A stretch of DNA of 64,000 nt from Paramoeba atlantica (taxonomy: Eukaryota > Discosea), in the NCBI GenBank assembly GCA_977017575.1, contig CDRNVI010000144.1, positions 372,001 to 436,000 of the forward strand, given 5' to 3'. A program made the position numbers and the translations under genes. Below the pieces are notes generated by a model, which had not been told where the DNA came from, ran no database searches, and saw only the letters and a list, made by a program, of their open reading frames with translations. Positions within the stretch are counted from its first letter, which is position 1; each line of letters starts with the position of its first letter. Positions 9,346 through 21,640 of this stretch are shown here, piece after piece.

Positions 9346-9980
9346 TCCAAGGTTCTTTTTTCCCTTGCTTGATCTGCTTTCAATCAGAGGTTTTTCCTTC
9401 TCTTCCTCTTGTTTCTTTCTTATCTTTCTCCTTTTTCTCCCTTTTTTACTTTCCCTTTTTCTTTTTTATCTCTTTTGTTTTTCCCCCTCTTTTCCTCCTT
9501 TCTCTTTTTCCCCTTCCTTCCTTCCCTCCTTTCTTTCCCCTTTGTTTTTTTTAAAATTCATTGACTTTCCTTTTGAATGAAGGGAGCTTCTTTATTTTGT
9601 GTTTTGTTGTTCCTGGAGTATTGTGTATTGTTTGTGGGGGGGGAATTGTTGTTTGTTGTTTTGTTGTTTGTTATTTGTTATTTGTTGGCAGTTGTTTATA
9701 GGTGGTTGTTTCTTGGGTGGATATTTGGGTTATGGTTATTTGGTTTTGTTGAATACCTGTGGTGGAGGGAGGGGTTTTGGTGTCTTGTTGTGATGATGAT
9801 GTTTTTTTTTGTTTTTTGTTTTTTTTAATCAAAAAAACTAACTTTTTTTCTTTTCTTTTCTTTTAAAAGGAATAATTGCTTTCCTCTTTGTATAATATTT
9901 CCACTTTGTACTTGGCTTTTAATAATTTATTTGTGATTAACATTCAAGATCAAGAAAGGCAAAACAAATTGAAAAGATTG
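9346..9980. repeat. T/C-rich then G/T-rich low-complexity DNA
   Basis: T/C-rich to about 9560, then a GTTGTTTGTT-type G/T-rich stretch to 9830. I see no supportable gene. Confidence 0.7.
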
Positions 9981-9984
9981 TAAA

Positions 9985-10110
9985 GAGTGTTATAAACAAG
10001 TTAAAAAGTTCTTTTGATTTGTTCAAACAACCCTTTTCTCTTTGATGTTATAAGAGGATTAAATCTGGTGGACCCTTGAGAATTTCAATTATTTCTTCAA
10101 TTATTTTATA
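9985..10110 (+). repeat. Second diverged copy of the 882-1080 segment
   Basis: Shares AACAAGTTAAAAAGTTCTTT, GATTTGTTCAAACAAC and, after a gap, a GACCC..GAGAAT motif with the minus-strand segment near 900-1010. It reads SVINKLKSSFDLFKQPFSL on the plus strand. Confidence 0.5.
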
Positions 10111-10525
10111 ACTCACCCCAGTTCAATGTTGGGAACCTTTGATTTGGCATTCCTTTGTCTTCTGAGAAAGAAGAGCTTCAAGAGAAATGGGACCTGACTG
10201 AGATGGTTAAGCTGTGAGACTATCAGCTTACTAGGGTTCTTTTTTCTTTTTTCTTTATCATTAGATTTTTTTTATTTGTTTCCATTTTATTTCCCCTATT
10301 TCCTTTATCTTACTCTTCTGATCTTTTCTTTTTGCCTCCTTTTTCTCATTTTTTTTGACCAGAGAACTCATCTCTTTTGATTTTTTTTTTTGTTGAAACA
10401 ATCAACTTATTGAATAACCATAAAAAGAACTTTCATTTTTGAATGGATGAAAAAGTGTTATTTTGGTTCTTTCCCTATCAGTGGTGATCCAAGCAATGCT
10501 CAAATGACCTCAAGGAAGAAAACTT

Positions 10526-10569
10526 ATACTCTTTGGGTATGAATTTTCAAATTAGCACCCAGAGAGTAT
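10526..10569. repeat. Short stem-loop repeat, copy 2
   Basis: ATACTCTTTGGGTAT and CACCCAGAGAGTAT around GAATTTTCAAATTA; the same loop core as the copy at 7166-7207. Confidence 0.55.
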
Positions 10570-10814
10570 GAAAATCCTAGGTTCATTTTGGTAACCCTGG
10601 TGACTTTGGTTTGTTATTTTTCAAATAATATCTTCTATTTTTGTCTTCTCTTCTTTGGAGGAGGATTGAAAGACTTCTTTTTCAAACCTAGGAGAGTAAG
10701 GAGAAGGGCAAGAACCATCTATTCACCTGACAGGTTCAATTCCCACATATTGAATTTTTTCATTTTTCTTCATCTTTTTGTTCCAATTTTCTTCAATCCC
10801 TTCTGTTTGAGTGT

Positions 10815-10895
10815 TTTTTTTTATCTTGATGATGAGTGTGATAGTGTCTTTGTGAAACATGACCAAGACTTGGGAGATGCAAAAAGGATTGAAAG
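10815..10895 (+). pseudogene. Partial copy of the DECD/DQDL coding-like segment
   Basis: Open on the plus strand and reads FYLDDECDSVFVKHDQDLGD. It matches the remnant at 8590-8670 in both DNA and protein. The surroundings (RRVRRRARTIYSPDRF near 10,685) are basic and coding-like but of no recognised family. Confidence 0.4.
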
Positions 10896-10999
10896 GAAAC
10901 AAAAAAAACAAAAAAAACAAAGGGTAAAAAAAATTGTGAAAACCCCAAAATCTTTTTTTTGTGGCTAAAAAAAGAGTGTTGCACCTTCCCCACTAGTTT

Positions 11000-12068
11000 T
11001 CTGTTTTTGTTCTTGCCATCATCTCTTTTCTTTTTTCCTTACTTCTCTTTTTTTCTCCCTTCTTTTCTCCCTTTTTTTTCTTCCCTTTTTTTTCTCTCTT
11101 TTTGTTTCTTTTCCTTTCTCTTTTTCCTTTTCTCTTTTTTTCTCTTCTTTCATAGGTCACTGTGATCATGATTGGGTTAAATATGTTGCTTCAAGTTGTG
11201 GTTTCTTTTTCTTTCTTTTTTTTCTTTCTTTTTCTTTCTTTTTTTTCTTTCTTTTTTTTTCTTTCTTTTTTTTTTGTTTTCTTTCTTTTTTTCTTTTTTT
11301 CTTTTTCCTTTTCCTGTTTTTTTGTGCTTTCTTTTTCTTATTTCTTCTTTTCTTTGGTGGGTTACTTCTCTTTTTTGTTACCAGAGAGCCAGAGGGTTGA
11401 TGGAGAATCTGAGAGTTAGGTTTTTTTTGTTTTCTTGAATGAAATTCAAAAAAAAAGATATCCCCCTCCAAAAGGGAACAAGAGTGAGGTGAGGGATTGA
11501 ATAATTACTGATGTGAGTTTTTTGGACTGTTTTTTCTTGCTTGTGTTTGTTGGAACTTATGTGACCTATTCTTTTTTTTCTTCAAAAAAGGTTTTTTTTG
11601 TTATGTTTGCTTTTATTATTATTTGGTTTTCTTTTGTTGGTTGGTTGAGATGTTGTTGGGAGAGTTGTTTAAAAGTTTGGATCCTCAACTTATCTTTGAG
11701 AGAGAATTACTGTTTGGGTTATTTTTATGGATTGTTGTTTCTTTCTTTATTCTAGGTTTTTTGGTTGTGTCACATATATTATTTAAAACTGTTTGGAATG
11801 ATTTCACCCTGAAAGTGTTTGTTGGCAAAGAGTCTGTTGTGAATGTTGCTGTTGTTGTTTTGTTTGATTCTCCCCAATAGTGTACTTTGTTTGGAATATT
11901 GTTGTTGTTGTTATTTTGTTATTTTATTATTGTTGTTATTTATTGTTGTTATGATTATTTTTTTCTCAGCCTGGCTCACTCTCTTGTCAATATTATTTTT
12001 TATTTTTATATCCATTTCCATTTCCTTTTTCCTTTTTGTTTTTATGTGACATTTTGTTTTTTTTTTGT
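11000..12068. repeat. Pyrimidine-rich and T-rich low-complexity DNA
   Basis: T/C simple repeats at 11,020-11,150 and 11,200-11,335, then T/G-rich DNA to 12,060 with a GTTGTT repeat near 11,840-11,950. Short open islands (for example GELFKSLDPQLIFERELLF near 11,655) are not recognised. No gene supported. Confidence 0.6.
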
Positions 12069-12306
12069 TGTGAAGCTTTCTTGGATGAAGCAATCCTTTG
12101 TAGATTTTGTTTTATTTCTGAGGTTTCAAAGAAGCACAGTTGAGAAACTGGGAAATCAACAAGTGAGAGAGTAGAGAGGAGAAAACACAGTGACAGGATG
12201 TTGACAACAATGAACTGCAATCAGTTGAACTGAATTTAACAAGGATTCAAATAAAGGTGTTATATATATTTATAATATTTCATATTTGGATATTTAATTA
12301 TTTACA
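12069..12306 (-). repeat. Gypsy 3' LTR
   Basis: Matches 17,281-17,534 as a direct repeat, most clearly from AGGTTTCAAAGAAG through TATATATATTTATAATATTT. In the minus sense it begins TGTAAATAATT at 12,306, directly after the polypurine tract. The inner start near 12,069 is approximate. Confidence 0.75.
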
Positions 12307-12316
12307 CCCCCCCCTT
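12307..12316 (-). promoter_or_regulatory. Polypurine tract of the gypsy element
   Basis: In the minus sense AAGGGGGGGG directly precedes the TG of the 3' LTR, the expected position of the plus-strand priming site of a retroelement. Confidence 0.75.
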
Positions 12317-15300
12317 GCAAGCAGAGTTTTGAGCGCAGCTTTGTCAGTTCTGAACAAAATTCAAAGTTCTTACAGGGAAAATCCACCCATTATTGATCAG
12401 TCTGCCCACCAATAACCTTTTTGAGGCTTCTTTGCCTTGAGGTAATCTTTCAACTCTTTTGTACCTCCCAGGTGTTCTTTCTCCCACCACTTATGTCATT
12501 TTCTTCCAGTAGGTGGTTGGATTTCCATACAATATTGTTGATAACCATCAAATTCTCTTTCTGAGATAATTCTATATCTCAGACTTCTTCATCCATCTCC
12601 TGGTGGGAGTTCTTTCTCCTTTATCAGGTTTTGTTCCTTTTCAATCTCAACCCTTTCATATTAATTCACTTCCATGAACAGGTTGTGGAAGAATCCATCT
12701 TGTTTTGAGATTCCTTAATCGATATATTTGAGCTGAAACAACCTCAGTTATCATATGGACATCACCTTGTGTCCTTGGATTGAATTTTTGGTTAAATTTC
12801 TTCCTTTTTTCATGATTTAGAAGAAGGACTCAGTCTCCAACCGATAGAATTTGAGTTCTTTGATGAGCATTATAGTCATCAACTCTTTGTTCCTTGGAAT
12901 CTCTTCATTTTTCATTTACCAGTTGAAAGATTTCTAACATTTTATCCCTCACATTAGCCACATATTCATCTGAAGTAACCAATTTTGGGTTTGATGTTCC
13001 CAGTGTAACATTGATTGGATATGTTGGTATTCGACCAAATTGTAACATGAAAGGTTTTTGTTTTGTTACAGAATGAACTTGGGTATTGTAAGCAAATTCC
13101 ACCAATTGGAAGGAGCAAATCCCACAGTCCCTTTGATATTTCTGGACATAAAGCCCTCATCATGTTTTTAACAGGTGAATGAATTGTTCCCACTTTGCCA
13201 TTTCCTTTGTGGTTATAGAGGGAGACCTTTGCATGGTGTGTTCCTCAGATTTGTGTCAATTCCACAAAGAGTTCTTTCTGGGCCCCTCCATCAGTCACTA
13301 TTTCCGGTGGCATTGAATGGATTGTAACATATTTCAAGAGGCATTGTGCCATCTCTTTTGTGATGACAGCTTTCAGTGGAAATAATGAAAAGTACCCTGT
13401 GAAGGCATCCACAATTGATAAGATATGGGTATATGTATTATTGAGACAATAATGTCACCTTGTTTCCAATAATTTCTGAATGTCTTTACAAAACTCAGGT
13501 ATTCTCTAATTAAGATCAAATTTCTCATTCTTTGACAAAATTGATCCTTCATATTGCTCCAGTATTGTTCTTGGTCCTTTATGATCCATTGTTTTTCTGA
13601 ATCATTCTGATTCTCAGATCCAGTGTGGCCAGCACCAGTATCTGACAGTTTTGCTCCTTCTGGCTCCTTATTTATAAGAGGTTGTATTTCAGGCACTGTA
13701 TGAACTCTGGTAGGTTCACCTGGTTGTGTACTTGACCTAAATTCATCCTCACTTCCAGAGTCAGAAATGTCATTACACTCAGTCTTGCTGGGAATTGTCT
13801 GAAGCTAACCCATCACACTGCCCAGTGTCTTACATGAAGCTGACCCAACAGCTATCCCAGATAGTCATCCTTGAGAGAGTCCCCTGCTCCTTCCTTGAGC
13901 AGATTGGCCACCAAGCTGACCCATGCTTTCTGTGCACTGACCCATTTTAGCCAATAACTCCTTTCCATCTCTGGTGGACTCATCTACCCTATGACAGGTT
14001 TTTGAGAGAGAACAGAGCTTCAATATTGCCATTTTTTGTTTGTTAAAATGTTGTTTTGTTTTCCACATTTTTAACTCCCAGTCTCTCCAGGACTTCTTAA
14101 TTGGAGTTTGAGCATCTTCCTCTTGATAGGATACATGATGTGCTCAACTGAGTGTATCAGGAATAACCAGTGTTTTCCCAGGTTGGTGTAGAATTTGACT
14201 TGCAACTGCTGCTATTTCCAGCAGCCACCCACAGATAAGTTTGCTTCTTGTTTGCTTACTGTGGAGTTGCACAGTTTGACTGTTGACTCTGGTGCTCACT
14301 AAAAATCACCACATCTCTTCCCATAATGAATTCCTTAAACTTGTTAATTGCCCAGTAAGCCTCATAACATTCTTGTTCAGAATTTGTATATTTTTATTGT
14401 GTTTTGGCAAAGCCAGACTTGTGAAAGCGACTATTTTGTGCTTTTTTGGTATTCCTGACCTTTTTGGTGCTGGTTTATCAAGAGGATCATCAGGGTGTTG
14501 TGTCAGTATTGAATCATAACCATTTTTTGATGTGTCCACATGAATATAGAATGTTTTTCTGAAATTTGGCATTGGTATTCTTGCAATTGTTTCCTTCATT
14601 TCCTGAAATTCATTATCTGCCTTCTTAACCCATTCAAATAATGGTTGTAGCAGTAATTCTCGAAGGTGGTATGTTTTTTGAGAACAATTGTGGATGAATC
14701 TCCTACACCAACTAACCAATCCTAAGAGTGATTGTAATTCCTTTTGATTGGTTGGTTGTGGAAAATGTTTTATGGCCTTGACTTTCTTGTCATTAGCCAA
14801 AATTCCATCCTTTGTTGCTGTATATCCAAGTAATGTGAAAGATCTTTCACCACTTTACTCAGGTTAATTTGCAACTTATTTTCCTTTAATCTATCCAGCA
14901 CTTTCTCTACTAGTGATTGAATATGTTTCTCAAAGGTTTTTGAGAAGATAACTATGTCATCAACATAATTAATACAGATATATATCATTGCAAGCCAGCA
15001 AGTATTGTATCTATAAAATGTTGCTGTGTTGCCAGAGCATTTGTTAATCCAAATGGCATTGAATTCCATTCCCACAGCCTGAATTGTGAACAAAAGCCAT
15101 TTTTCCCTTGTCCTCCTCTTGGATTGGGATTGACTAAAATGCTGCAGTCATATCCAATGTTGAAAAGAATGAGGATTCACCCAGGTATGACAACACATCA
15201 TTAATTTTTTTGGTATTAGATAACTCCATTTCTTAGTCCTTTCATTTAATTCTCTGTAATCCACACAGAATCAGACTTTTTCATTTGCTTTTTTGCCACT

Positions 15301-17280
15301 AACATGGTGAATTTGATGATTGGATGACTCTTCTCTTGGCCATCTCTTGGATTTGATTCTCTTCAATTGTCCTTTTGACTGTCTCCTTTGTATAATAAGC
15401 TCATCTAAAAGGCTTTTGAGTTTCATCTTTAAGTTCAATTTTGAACTCTGTTGCATCTGTATGCATGATTGGAGCATTGCTAAGTATGTCCCACATTTCT
15501 TTGTATTTTTCAAAGAGTTTACAGAGTTGAATCATTTGATCAAGATTGAGATCACTAAGAGTGAGGTCAGTTTTCTTTGTGAACTCCTCATATTCCTCTG
15601 GAATCATCTTTTCATCTTCTTCCAGATTTTTCTGACCATCTCTCAACAGGATATTTGCTAAAGAACATTGATGCTATTTCTTCTGAGAATCCCCAACCTC
15701 CTTGATTGCACATGTGTTTTGCCATTCCATGGCAGTCCTCTTGAGGCTGTAGTTCTGGAGTGACCAATTTATCTTTATACATTCTTTCATCTGACTTCTT
15801 TTGGTGAAGTTTTACTGGTCTTTTATCAAGAGGTTTTGCAATGGTTTGTTCTGCATTCTTTTCTGTAACATTAATGTGTTTTACAACATGTAGACCCTTT
15901 TTCAAGTGAGAATGAGGTATTTCCAACATTCATAATCTCAATTCAAGTAGTGTAGATATATTGTCTCACATGATCAAATCTCAGTTGTAGAGCTTTTTTT
16001 TTCTGTCTGACCTCAACTGCTAAGATTGATCTAGGATCCAATCTTGTTTGTGTAGTTATTTTTAATTCTCCAATCTCTCTGGGATTGGGAAGGAGTGAAC
16101 TTCTTCAGTTGGCATTATTGATGATTTGTCAGCTAAGGAAATGTAATTTCCTTTGTAATGGTCTCCAAAGTTTGGGAATTGCTTTATTCAGGAATGTTCT
16201 TGCCACAACATCTATCCTGCAAGCCCTAGAATCACAAAGTGCTTGTGTAGTAAATATCATTGACCATGCAAGGTATGTTGAACAGTTTATTATTTATTTG
16301 GTATATTTTAGGATTCAAGTCTCTTACTAGGTTGCCAATATGGATTGTGAAGCCATTTTCACTCATCTTGACCACCATCTTGTCTTGTTGCCAAGTATTT
16401 TGAGTAAATTCCTTTTTACTCTTAAAAGAATTGACAAACCATTTGCTTTTTCTTTAAGTTCTTCAAGAGTTAATATCCCACATCCAAGGAGTTCACAAGT
16501 AAAGTATTTTCCAACTGAAATCCCCACATCCTCTCTTTCTTGGAACTCTTTTGTTCCAATTAACAAGACTCATATGTTTATATTTCCTTGCTGCAGCATC
16601 ACCATATCTATCCACAGTGCTTATCCAGGGATGAAAGAAAACAGGTTATTGGTTCACTCCTCTTCAATTTTTCTTTGGTTCTTTAATACTTATCTGTTCC
16701 CCCCCTAACAGACACTTTATTTAGACCTTGGAAGATTGGATTTTTGAATTCTCACATTGCTTCCTTCACATAGATTTCCTGAAAGGGAGTTTCTCTTATC
16801 TTCAAGAACAGGTGCAAATATTCTGTAGTTACCACCTGAAATTCTTGATTAGTAACTTTTTTATCAGGTACTCAAAAAAGATCAAACTTCTGCTGTTCCA
16901 TAAGGACAACTTTCTCACCAAAGAATCTATTAAGGGTACACAACAAATTCAAAGGTAATCCATCCAACTTTTGGCCTAATGAGTTTCAATTGCCCTTGCA
17001 AACTTGATTTGTTTTCTGAACTCAAGTATGTTTGGTCAAATATCTTGTTTAATACTCTTTTTTTTGATGCAAAATTGAGAAGCTTGGACTGGGTTTTGGA
17101 AATTCACATCTTTAATTACCAATTTCCAATGTTGTTTCTAAGATTTGTAGTTTGGTTCTTTCATCTTTAAAAACTCCTTCTTTATTCACACCAACTCTTC
17201 ATTTTGCACAACCAGGAAATGAATTGCCTTCACCAATTGTTCTGCTTGGAGTTTCCTCTAAGCAATTTCTCAAAATCAAA

Positions 17281-17534
17281 TGCTTCTTCTATTGGTTATT
17301 CAAATTGAAGCATTACCAAGATAGATTTTATTTTACTTCTAAGGTTTCAATAGTTTAAAGAAGTACAATTGAAAACTGGGAAAATCAAGAAGTGGAAAAG
17401 TGAAGAAAAGAAAATGTAGTAATAAGAATATTAATGATAATGAACTTTAATCAATTGAATTGAATTCAACAAGAATTTAAATAAAGATATTATATATATT
17501 TATAATATTTCATATTTGAATATTTTTTTAAACT
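17281..17534 (-). repeat. Gypsy 5' LTR
   Basis: Direct-repeat partner of 12,069-12,306 with the same TATATATATTTATAATATTT core. The outer end near 17,534 has lost a clean TG..CA. No primer binding site is clear next to it. Confidence 0.7.
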
Positions 17535-17940
17535 TAATTAAGATTTAAAGTTTGAATAAAAAACTCTTTTATATGATAAAATAATATTTTGAAAAGTTTT
17601 TAATTTAAAAAGTAGTGAAAAAGATATTAGTTTTAGATTTTATTTTGAAGAAGAAATATAAAAGATTAATACAAAAGAAATGATGTTAAAAGAGAAAAAA
17701 TAAAAAAAAATTTAAATTAATCTCATTAACTTTCTTATTTTTTTGTTTTTTTAAAGATGAGTATGATAGTTTAGTTGTTCTTTTCTTCAATTTCTCATTT
17801 TTGAAGTCTCAAGTTCAATTCTTTTAATTTTCCAATTTTCCAATTTTTCAATTTTCTAATTTTCCAATTTTCCAATTTTCCAATTTTCCAATTTTTCAGT
17901 TTTTTAGTTTTTTAGTTTTTTAGTTTTTTAGTTTTTTTTA
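17535..17940. repeat. AT-rich DNA with TTTTCCAA and TTTTTTAG tandem units
   Basis: Unassigned AT-rich sequence with a simple tandem CCAATTTT block at about 17,825-17,900 and TTTTTTAG units to 17,937. No gene seen. Confidence 0.7.
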
Positions 17941-18584
17941 TAAATAAATCAAATAAATTGTAAAATTGTGTAAAAAGTACAATTTTATTTGTAACTTGTT
18001 TGGAAATGAACTTTTAAACATCAAAAACTAAATAACAATTGAGAAAAAATGAAAATAGAAAATAATACAAATAAACATTGAAAAAAGTGGTTGGAAAATA
18101 ATCAAAAACAAAGGGAAATATGTTTTTTTTTTTGTAAATAAATCAAATAAATTGTAAAATTGTGTAAAAAGTACAATTTTATTTGTAACTTGTCTGGAAA
18201 TGAACTTTTAAACATCAAAAACTAAATAACAATTTTTTAAAAAATGAAAATAATACAAATATTGAATTATACATTGAAAAAAGTGATTGGGAAATAATCA
18301 AAAACAAAGGGAAATATATTTTTTTTTTTGTAAATAAATCAAATAAATTGTAAAATTGAGTAAAATATTCAATTTTATTTGTAACTTGTTTGGAAATGAA
18401 CTTTTAAACATCAAAAACTGAATAACAATTTTCTAAAAATGAAAATAATACAAATAGACATTGAAAAAAGTGGTTGGGAAATGATTAAAAACAAAGGGAA
18501 ATATGTTTTTTTTTTTGTAAATAAGTCAAATAAATTGTAAAATTGTGTAAAAAGTACAATTTTATTTGTAATTTATCTGGAAAT
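17941..18584 (+). repeat. ~195-bp tandem repeat, 3.3 copies
   Basis: Copies start TAAATAAATCAAATAAATTG at 17,941, 18,135, 18,331 and 18,518, giving periods of 194, 196 and 187 bp. Each carries AAATTGTAAAATTG, AACTTTTAAACATCAAAAAC and a T-run. The last copy is cut at about 18,584, where the LINE begins. No coding capacity. Satellite-like, but short. Confidence 0.9.
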
Positions 18585-20182
18585 CTCTTCTCCCTCTATT
18601 AGAAAACTTATAAAAAATATCAAAAAATGTGGATTAAATTGATTTAACAAGCAGGAAAGAGTATAAAATTCCCTAATTCCTTTGGAGAAAGCTAATTGTG
18701 TTTGATTCCCAAGGTTGAGAACATTTCTTGCTCTAACCAGTTCAGACTTATAAGTGTAACAAACTCTGATTATTGAATTGTAATGTAATATTAAGCTTTT
18801 TGGTTTTCTGAAATTGCAAGTGGAGTAATCTTTGATACTCAACATGCAATGTTTAAGGGGAAATCAATTGATGCAACTGTGAAAACAATTTATGATGTCT
18901 TCTATGAAGCTTTGGCCAATGAACAAAATATTATTCTTCCAAACTGACTTCTACAAGGCTTATGATTATGTAAACTGTGATGCTCTAATTCACATCTTGA
19001 AGAGATTGAAGGCTCCTTTCCAAGCTATCTTTGTGATTGAGAAAGTACTCCACCCCTCTAAAACTTGGTTACCCTCAATTGAAGGGAAACCTAGCTTTTC
19101 TCTAGCTAACTTTATTACCAGTAGAACTGAAGTTCAACAAGGCTGCCCAATCTCCCCTCTTCTCTTCCTAATTATCTTTGATTTATTGCTGGTGAGCCTC
19201 AACAAGAACCACCCTCTTGAGAAGCTCTCTGGTTTCATGGATGACCTTGGACTACTCCTGAAAAAAGTTAACACCATTAACCTCTTGACCCCCACTTTTC
19301 AGAAGTATGAAAAGACAACTGGTGCTCTCTTGAATTACTCAAAGTGCTTTGTTTTAATAACTCAAATGTATAAACCTTCTGGCCTTTGGTCTGCAATGCC
19401 CAAAACCAACTTTAAAAGCAATGAGATAACTTATTTAGGTGTGTGAATAAGCTGTAAGATGGAATTAAAGAAGGATTGATTTAAAGTATGTGAAAAGATG
19501 CAAAGAGTAAGTAAGGCCATTAAGAATCAAGGAGGGCCCTTTGCAGTAAAAGTAAGGATAATTAACACCTACTTAATTCCCTGTATGGGTTACTTGGCCT
19601 GCTTTAAACTTATCCCTCAATCTGTATCTGTGATAGTATGGAAACTCATTCAAGCTGCCTTGGGAGCATATGCCAATCTAAAAACCACCATTCTGACTGC
19701 TTGCCATTCTCTTATGGGTAGTAAATGTCAGGTTCACCATTTCATTCTCTTCAATTGGGCTCTTCTTATCTCTCATAAACCTTTAAGTTATGAATACAAG
19801 AATCTCTTGGCCATTGGAGCTATGAGACTTGATGCTTACTCTGCTGCTTCAAAAATCTCTAAAGAAGTGACTTTGAGAGGCCTAACCAAAACAAACTATA
19901 ATTCCCTTTCTCATCAAGTACCTATTGTGCTTGAAGATATCTACCAAGAGGATGGAAAGATCAAATGTATTGTCTACAACTTAGCTTATACTTTTAAACC
20001 TCAGCTCCAATGAAATCTTACCAAATTCTTGATTCATGGTCTCTCTATAATGGATAAGATCTCCCATTTTACTTTGAAACCTCCTACCTGTTGATTATGT
20101 AAGAAAGAAAAAGAATCTTGAACCCACCTCCTTGAAACTTGTATTTGTGCTAAAAGCTACCTTGAGAAGATGGAATGAAGCT

Positions 20183-20507
20183 AATTGTGGCATAATGGCT
20201 TAGTTGGTAAAATAACTATTGCTTCAATTCAGGGTTACAGGTTCAAATTCCAAAGAGGAAAATATTAAAAATATTATTTTCTCTTCTTGCTCACTTGAAT
20301 GTGAAAAATGGAATAGGTTATTCTCTGCTCTATTTGCTAAAAAGCAGAGAATAAATTCCCTGAAAAGGAGTTTAAGTGAATTAAAGGTCTTTGGACCATT
20401 TAAACCTAAAAAAGTGAAACTCTATCCTTGTTATTTTTAACCTTAAAAAATTAGTGGCTTTGGGTTAGGCTATTACCTAATAAAGTCCAGTGTTAAAAAG
20501 AAAAAAG
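20183..20507 (+). mobile_element. SINE-A copy in LINE
   Basis: Full-length tRNA-derived SINE: A box TGGCTTAGTTGG, B box GGTTCAAATTCC, central domain GCTAAAAAGCAGAGAATAAA, tail TAATAAAGTCCAGTG then AAAAAGAAAAAA. Target duplication GATGGAATGAAGCT on the left and GATGGGACAAAGCT on the right (11 of 14). The uninterrupted target is seen in the related LINE near 39,617. Confidence 0.92.
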
Positions 20508-21296
20508 ATGGGACAAAGCTGCATAAAGTTGAAACTTCCATCTTGAGAATCCTCTTTCTTTGTGTGTGAACTTACTGTTCAATACTGCTCAAACCTCTTC
20601 ACCTCAATAGTGAGTGCTGTCTTACTTACACTGTGAATAACTGTGTGTGCTGAAGGATCTCAATTTGCTGAGTATGCTATTGATATCTTTTACAAAATCT
20701 TAAAAAAGAACAAATTCCTTCCCAAACCTCTTTGTAAAAACCCAACCTCTGCAAAGAAAAAGAGAGAGATTGAAAAGTTCAAGTTTAAAGACTTACAAGT
20801 TTTCTATGATGGTTCAAGTTGTACTGATCCTCACCTTGGTGGTGCTAACTATGCTATTTTCAGAGATGGAAAGGAAATTCTGATTGATGTTGAAACTATT
20901 TTCTTCAGTACAAATAATGTTAATGAATTCAAAAGCTGTCTCTTGAGATTAAAGAGTGCAAGAGGTTTAGGTTCTCACATCTAAATTGTTGGTGATTATA
21001 TGATATTAATTAAGGCAGCTCCTAAGAATCACAATATTAGTAACCATGAACTTAACCTCCTGTTGATTGAGATTAGAGCAACTGCTGTTAGATTTGAAGA
21101 TATTGAATTTATTCATATTTTTTATAAACTCAACAAACATGCTGATGCTATTGCTACTGCTGTTAGTTGGTCAGTTATGGATGGAATAGCTGCTGTTAAT
21201 GATCTCAAATGGAATTCTTGTATTAGACAAGTTGGAAAAACTGAAGAAAAATGGATTGTTGATAACTCTTTTTTATAGACTAAACTGAACAACCCC

Positions 21297-21621
21297 AATT
21301 GTAGCATGATGGCTTAGTTGGTAAAACAGCTATTGCTTCAATTTGGGGTTGTAGATTCAAATTTCAAAGAAGAAAATATTAAAAATATTATTTTCTCTTC
21401 TTGCTCACTTGAATGTGAAAAACAGAACAGGTTATTCTTTACTCTATCTACTAAAAAGCAGAGAATAAAGTTCCTGAGAAGGAGTTTAAGTGAATTAAAG
21501 GTCTTTGGACCATTTAAACCTAAAGAGGTGAAACTCTATCCTCATTATCTTTAACCTTAAAAAATTAATAGCTTTGGGTTAGACCATTACCTAATAAAGT
21601 CCAGTGTTAAAAAGAAAAAAT
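21297..21621 (+). mobile_element. SINE-A copy after LINE RNase H
   Basis: Same family with A box TGGCTTAGTTGG and the common tail. Imperfect target duplication AAACTGAACAACCCC and AAATTGAATAACTCCC on the two sides. The B box is mutated (GATTCAAATTT). Confidence 0.9.
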
Positions 21622-21640
21622 AAATTGAATAACTCCCTTA

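Larger units (their letters stand above)
12069..17534 (-). mobile_element. Ty3/gypsy element, decayed, with both LTRs (fossil)
   Basis: About 5.47 kb in minus orientation. The 5' LTR is at about 17,281-17,534 and the 3' LTR at about 12,069-12,306. Inside, from right to left: an unassigned gag region (about 17,200-15,700), reverse transcriptase (about 15,600-14,600, with YVDDIVIFSKTFEKHI near 14,950 and the thumb motif LLGLVSWCRRFI near 14,710), RNase H (about 14,570-14,300, HVDTSKNG) and integrase (about 13,450-12,900, VDAFTGYF near 13,400 and VEFAYNTQVHS near 13,100). The order RT, RNase H, integrase defines Ty3/gypsy. Broken, with many breaks; LTRs differ by roughly a quarter, so it is old. 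Confidence 0.85.

Noticed and set aside
10690-10760. B-box-like GGTTCAATTCCC suggesting a tRNA
   Set aside because: No A box at the right distance, no acceptor or anticodon stem, and the surrounding sequence is coding-like.
13373-14068. Separate host genes between the gypsy RT and integrase
   Set aside because: They fall in the expected RNase H to integrase part of the gypsy element and lie on its strand between its LTRs.
17941-18584. Regular repeats that could suggest a CRISPR array
   Set aside because: Unit is ~195 bp with no short spacers, AT-rich and in a eukaryotic retroelement setting; a plain tandem repeat.
20183-20260. tRNA-like A and B boxes as a tRNA gene
   Set aside because: The tRNA-like head does not form a convincing anticodon arm and is the 5' end of a ~325-bp repeated SINE with A-rich tail and target duplications.
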